This document shows positions 6,576 through 9,776 of a DNA stretch of 9,776 bases, piece after piece (positions within the stretch are counted from its first letter, which is position 1; the number at the start of each line of letters is the position of its first letter). Origin of the DNA: Thermoflavifilum sp. (GTDB taxonomy: Bacteria; Bacteroidota; Bacteroidia; Chitinophagales; Chitinophagaceae); assembly GCA_019683625.1 (NCBI GenBank), contig JADGHY010000060.1, positions 1-9,776 on the forward strand, written 5' to 3'. A program made the position numbers and the translations under genes. The notes below the pieces were generated by a model, which made no database searches, was not told the origin of the DNA, and worked only from the letters and a program-made list of their open reading frames with translations.

Positions 6576-6583
6576 CAAATGTA
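6576..6583 (-). promoter_or_regulatory. Candidate -7 box of the methyltransferase gene
   Basis: On the minus strand this reads TACATTTG, a full match to TAnnTTTG, ending 30 bases before the ATG at 6545. No TTTG is found at the expected -33 position, so only half of the promoter is supported. Confidence 0.35.
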
Positions 6584-6687
6584 TGGGGAGTTTGTTTATA
6601 ATCCCTTGATGTCGTTTGGTTAGAAATATAGCCTGCCTTGCTTGTGCATGCCCTCTGATGAGGATGAACGAATGCAAAACTTAATCG

Positions 6688-8199
6688 TTAAAGAATCTTA
6701 TTCAAGGCGTCCACATAAGCCCGAATGGTGGCTGCTACAATATCTGTGGAATAGCCATATCCATAGCAAGTCTTGCCTTTATAAGCAACGGTCATATTCA
6801 CCTTGCTCACATCTTCACTTCCTCCGTGGATGGCCTGAATGCTGAGTTCTTCGATATCCACATGATCGCTGATGATTTGTTCAATGGCTTTTACGGCAGC
6901 ATCCACCGGGCCATTACCGGTTGCTGTTGCTGTTTTTTCTGCTCCTCGTACCCGCAATTTTACAGTGGCCATAGGTTGAACGGGTTCCCCGCACATCACC
7001 TGCAACAATTCAATATGCAAGGCATTTTCCTGATAATGTTCGTTTACATTGTGCCCCATCAGCCATTGCAAATCCTGATCATCTACTTCCTTCTTGCGAT
7101 CGGCTAATTCCAGAAAACGCTGATAGACTTCGTCCAGATTCAGTTTATCTATTTGATAACCTAATCGTTCCAGGCGATGCTTCAGGGCATGGCGGCCGCT
7201 TCTGGCGGTGAGAATGATGGCATTAGACGGAATCCCCACATCTTCCGGGTTGATAATCTCATAATTTTCCCGATGTTTCAATACGCCATCCTGGTGGATA
7301 CCTGAACTGTGTGCAAAGGCATTACGCCCCACTATGGCTTTGTTAGGCTGCACGGGCATTCGCATCATCTTCGACACCATGTTGCTGATGGCATAAAATT
7401 TTTTGGTTTGAATCTGGGTAAACAGCCCTAATGTCTGTTGATGGGTTTTAAGAATCATCACCACTTCTTCCATGGAGGTGTTGCCAGCCCGTTCGCCCAC
7501 GCCGTTGATGGTGCATTCCACCTGGCGTGCTCCTGCCTGCAAGCCCGCGATGGAATTAGCTGTGGCTAATCCCAGATCATCGTGGCAATGCACGGAAATA
7601 ATGGCCTTATCAATGTTTGATACATGCTCTTTCAGATAGCGAATCTTTGCGGCATATTGTTCGGGCAAGCAATATCCATTGGTGTCGGGAATATTCACTA
7701 CTGTAGCCCCTGCAGCAATGACGGCTTCAATCATTTGAGCCAGATACTCTACATCGGCACGACCTGCATCTTCGGCATAAAACTCCACATCATCCACAAA
7801 ACGACGGGCATATTTTACGGCTTCCACGGCGCGCTGCAACACTTCTTCGCGTGTGCTGTTGAATTTATACCGGATATGAATATCCGATGCGCCAATGCCG
7901 GTGTGAATGCGTGCGCGGCGAGCAAATCGCAAAGCTTCCGCAGCCGCATCAATATCCTTGGTATTGGCCCGGGTTAAGGCGCAGATGACGGGCTCCCGCA
8001 CTGCCTTGGAAATCTCTACCACACTTTGAAAATCACCCGGACTGGAAATAGGAAAACCGGCTTCAATGATATCTACGCCCAAGGCTTCCAGCTCCTTGGC
8101 TATTTCAATTTTTTCGGGTGTGGTGAGCTGGCATCCCGGCACTTGTTCTCCATCGCGCAGGGTGGTATCAAATACATACACACGATTTGGTTCGTTCAT
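6688..8199 (-). CDS. leuA: 2-isopropylmalate synthase
   Basis: This enzyme catalyses the first committed step of leucine synthesis, condensing acetyl-CoA with 2-oxoisovalerate to 2-isopropylmalate. The 503-residue protein has an N-terminal TIM barrel with DTTLRDGEQVPGCQL (11-25), the metal-binding VHCHDDLGLATAN (203-215; His204, His206), NGVGERAGNTSMEE (232-245) and HSSGIHQDGVLK (297-308). The C-terminal regulatory LeuA dimer domain (about 395-503) contains a GNGPVDAA turn (428-435) and YSTDIVAATIRAYVDALN near the end, so feedback inhibition by leucine is likely from family knowledge. Length and C-terminal domain favour LeuA; homocitrate or citramalate synthases share the fold but fit the leuD-leuB neighbourhood less well. 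It is last of the three leu genes, 34 bases after leuB. GATGAG just before the ATG is a weak ribosome site. Confidence 0.95.
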   Translation of the reverse strand: MNEPNRVYVFDTTLRDGEQVPGCQLTTPEKIEIAKELEALGVDIIEAGFPISSPGDFQSVVEISKAVREPVICALTRANTKDIDAAAEALRFARRARIHTGIGASDIHIRYKFNSTREEVLQRAVEAVKYARRFVDDVEFYAEDAGRADVEYLAQMIEAVIAAGATVVNIPDTNGYCLPEQYAAKIRYLKEHVSNIDKAIISVHCHDDLGLATANSIAGLQAGARQVECTINGVGERAGNTSMEEVVMILKTHQQTLGLFTQIQTKKFYAISNMVSKMMRMPVQPNKAIVGRNAFAHSSGIHQDGVLKHRENYEIINPEDVGIPSNAIILTARSGRHALKHRLERLGYQIDKLNLDEVYQRFLELADRKKEVDDQDLQWLMGHNVNEHYQENALHIELLQVMCGEPVQPMATVKLRVRGAEKTATATGNGPVDAAVKAIEQIISDHVDIEELSIQAIHGGSEDVSKVNMTVAYKGKTCYGYGYSTDIVAATIRAYVDALNKIL

Positions 8200-8233
8200 A
8201 GCTCATCAGTTTATCAGGAATACCATCGTAAAA

Positions 8234-9352
8234 TCAGGCATGGACAAGCTGTTGGATAACTTGCTGTCCCATACCGTCCGTGCCCACGATCATGTTATTT
8301 TCGGTGTGTTTATCGGCAATATCCAGGGTGCGATAACCTTTTCGCAATACTTGCTCAACGGCTCTCCACACAGCATCGGCTTCTTCCTGCAGCTGAAAAC
8401 CCACTTGCAACATCAGGGCTGCAGAAAGGATGGAAGCCAGCGGATTGGCAACGCCTTTTCCCGCAATATCGGGAGCCGAGCCATGAATGGGTTCGTAAAG
8501 GCCTGTGCCATCGCCCAAAGAAGCGGAAGCCAGCATGCCCATGGATCCTGCAATCTGCGAAGCCTCATCGGTAAGGATATCGCCGAAAAGATTGGAAGTA
8601 AGGATTACATCAAATTGCCGCGGATCACGGATGAGCTGCATGGCAGCATTGTCCACAAACATATGGGTACATTGCACATCCGGATAAGCTGCAGCAATGC
8701 GTTGTACTGTGGATCGCCAGAGCCGGGATGATTCCAAAACATTAGCCTTATCTACAGAACACAATTTTTTCCGACGTTGCCGTGCCGTTTCAAATGCTTT
8801 ATGGGCAATGCGTTCCACCTCATAAGCATGATAAATCATCAAATCCGAGGCCCAGCTGTTGTCGTCAGCTCTTTTCTTTTCCCCGAAATACACATCCCCG
8901 GTTAATTCCCGGAAAAATAAAATATCGGCTCCCTGCAGCACTTCCGGCTTGATGCTGGAAGCGGCTAATAATTCATCAAATAATTTAATGGGACGAAGAT
9001 TGGCGTATAAACCCAGTTCCTTACGAATGCGCAACAGCCCTTGTTCGGGCCTTACTTTTAGCTGCGGATCCTGATCATATTTGGGATGGCCAATGGCCCC
9101 GAATAAAATGGCATCACTTTGCCGGGCTTTTTCCAGCGTTTCATCGGGCAAAGGATTGCCTGTAGCCTCTATGGCTGCATGCCCCATCAGGGCTTCATCA
9201 AACTCGAACGTGTGCCCAAATTTTTCCGCAACAGCCTCTAATACCCTTCTTCCCCAACGTGTAACCTCGGGCCCGATTCCATCACCCGGAATCACCAAAA
9301 TCTTTTTCTGTAATGTTTCTGCTCTTGGCATATTATGCTTATCGTCAATCAT
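8234..9352 (-). CDS. leuB: 3-isopropylmalate dehydrogenase
   Basis: This NAD-dependent enzyme oxidises and decarboxylates 3-isopropylmalate to 2-oxoisocaproate, the precursor of leucine. The 372 residues cover the whole family. KKILVIPGDGIGPEV (16-30) opens the fold; substrate arginines lie in RIRKELGLYANLRP (108-121) and FFRELTGDVYFG (146-157); the catalytic lysine is in VDKANVLESS (200-209). The family signature NLFGDILTDEASQIAGSMG occupies 254-272. HGSAPDIAG (290-298) has the Asp-Ile pair expected for NAD use, unlike the related isocitrate dehydrogenase in this window. Translation may begin at the ATG at 9352 or at the in-frame ATG at 9331; homologues often start close to the KKILVIP block, so the shorter form is possible, and neither has a clear ribosome site. 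It starts 24 bases after the leuD stop and is probably translated from the same message. Confidence 0.95.
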   Translation of the reverse strand: MIDDKHNMPRAETLQKKILVIPGDGIGPEVTRWGRRVLEAVAEKFGHTFEFDEALMGHAAIEATGNPLPDETLEKARQSDAILFGAIGHPKYDQDPQLKVRPEQGLLRIRKELGLYANLRPIKLFDELLAASSIKPEVLQGADILFFRELTGDVYFGEKKRADDNSWASDLMIYHAYEVERIAHKAFETARQRRKKLCSVDKANVLESSRLWRSTVQRIAAAYPDVQCTHMFVDNAAMQLIRDPRQFDVILTSNLFGDILTDEASQIAGSMGMLASASLGDGTGLYEPIHGSAPDIAGKGVANPLASILSAALMLQVGFQLQEEADAVWRAVEQVLRKGYRTLDIADKHTENNMIVGTDGMGQQVIQQLVHA

Positions 9353-9376
9353 CCAATACGTTAAATAAGCTTTTGC

Positions 9377-9776
9377 TCAACCAGCAAACCTTTTATCCTG
9401 TTGGGTTTCAAAATCCCGAATGGCTTGCTCCAGGCTCAACAGATAATCAATATCATCATAGCCATTAATCAAACATTCTTTTTTATAAGGATTGATGTCA
9501 AAATATTCGCCTGCTGATGTGCCTTGCAAGCCAATCCATTGTTTAGGCAAATCCACTTCCACTAAGGTCTTCGGTTCTTTTGCAATGGTTTGAAACAGCT
9601 TTTGCAGAAAGTTTTCAGAAACTTGTACGGGCAACAGAAAATTATTCAGGGCATTGTTTTTAAAGATGTCGGCAAAAAAACTGCTTACCACCACCTGAAA
9701 GCCATAATCTACCAGGGCCCAGGCTGCATGCTCGCGCGAGGAGCCACAACCAAAATTTTTGCCTGCAATCAATATG
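9377..9776 (-). CDS. leuD: 3-isopropylmalate dehydratase small subunit, 5' end missing
   Basis: LeuD pairs with LeuC to isomerise 2-isopropylmalate to 3-isopropylmalate. About 133 codons are present, the C-terminal two thirds of a protein usually near 200 residues; the frame is open through the right edge. The first visible residues read ILIAGKNFGCGSSREHAAWAL, the hallmark of the small-subunit swivelling domain, so the TTG at 9772 is an internal codon and not a start. SSFFADIFKNNALNNFLLPV follows, as in other LeuD proteins. The gene ends in TGA at 9377-9379, 24 bases before leuB. The large subunit gene leuC is expected just beyond the window, from the usual leuC-leuD order. The only incompleteness is the window edge; I see no internal break. 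Confidence 0.93.
   Translation of the reverse strand, partial: ILIAGKNFGCGSSREHAAWALVDYGFQVVVSSFFADIFKNNALNNFLLPVQVSENFLQKLFQTIAKEPKTLVEVDLPKQWIGLQGTSAGEYFDINPYKKECLINGYDDIDYLLSLEQAIRDFETQQDKRFAG

Noticed and set aside
6652..6663. Small hairpin CCTC-TGAT-GAGG after leuA
   Set aside because: It has only a 4-bp stem and no T run on either strand, so it is not a credible terminator.
8066..8731. Plus-strand open frame of 221 codons across the leuB-leuA junction
   Set aside because: It is antisense to two clearly conserved enzymes and low in recognisable protein features; a shadow of their codon use.
9377..9772. Complete small protein starting at TTG 9772
   Set aside because: The frame continues upstream through the window edge and the first visible residues are the internal LeuD motif, so this is a truncated leuD and not a short gene.

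Overview
The window looks like a chromosomal segment from a member of the Bacteroidota, most plausibly Chitinophagaceae or a relative. This rests on protein flavour, generally weak Shine-Dalgarno sites, several TAnnTTTG-type -7 boxes, and a leuD-leuB-leuA order. The assignment is inference; no RNA marker gene is present.

Left part (1 to about 1700, minus strand): the edge of a type III CRISPR-Cas operon. A Cas6b-like crRNA-processing endonuclease (1001-1687) is followed 11 bases downstream by the N-terminal 329 codons of a Cas10/Csm1-type effector subunit, which runs off the left end. The visible Cas10 part holds a complete HD-nuclease-like domain and the start of the first Palm domain. No array, adaptation gene or other effector subunit is visible; they would lie further left or elsewhere. 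The 321-base gap 1688-2008 holds the probable cas promoter, with a dyad over its -7 box, and a clear intrinsic terminator of the neighbouring gene.

Middle part (2009-5688): a stand-alone FAD/NAD(P)-binding reductase (minus) diverges from an isocitrate dehydrogenase (plus). The latter is followed by a DHA2-type 14-helix MFS efflux transporter with a GTG start. The dehydrogenase carries an atypical set of coenzyme-determining residues.

Right part (5685-9776, minus strand): leucine biosynthesis, read leftward as leuD (5' part missing), leuB and leuA, with gaps of 24 and 34 bases. These genes convert 2-oxoisovalerate plus acetyl-CoA, via 2- and 3-isopropylmalate, to 2-oxoisocaproate; leuC probably lies just beyond the right edge. 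Downstream is a class I SAM-dependent methyltransferase, whose stop codon overlaps that of the converging MFS gene by 4 bases.

The most unusual part is the CRISPR edge. It is more AT-rich in places than the metabolic genes. The remainder is core metabolism with modest oddities. I found no tRNA, rRNA, insertion sequence or CRISPR array.
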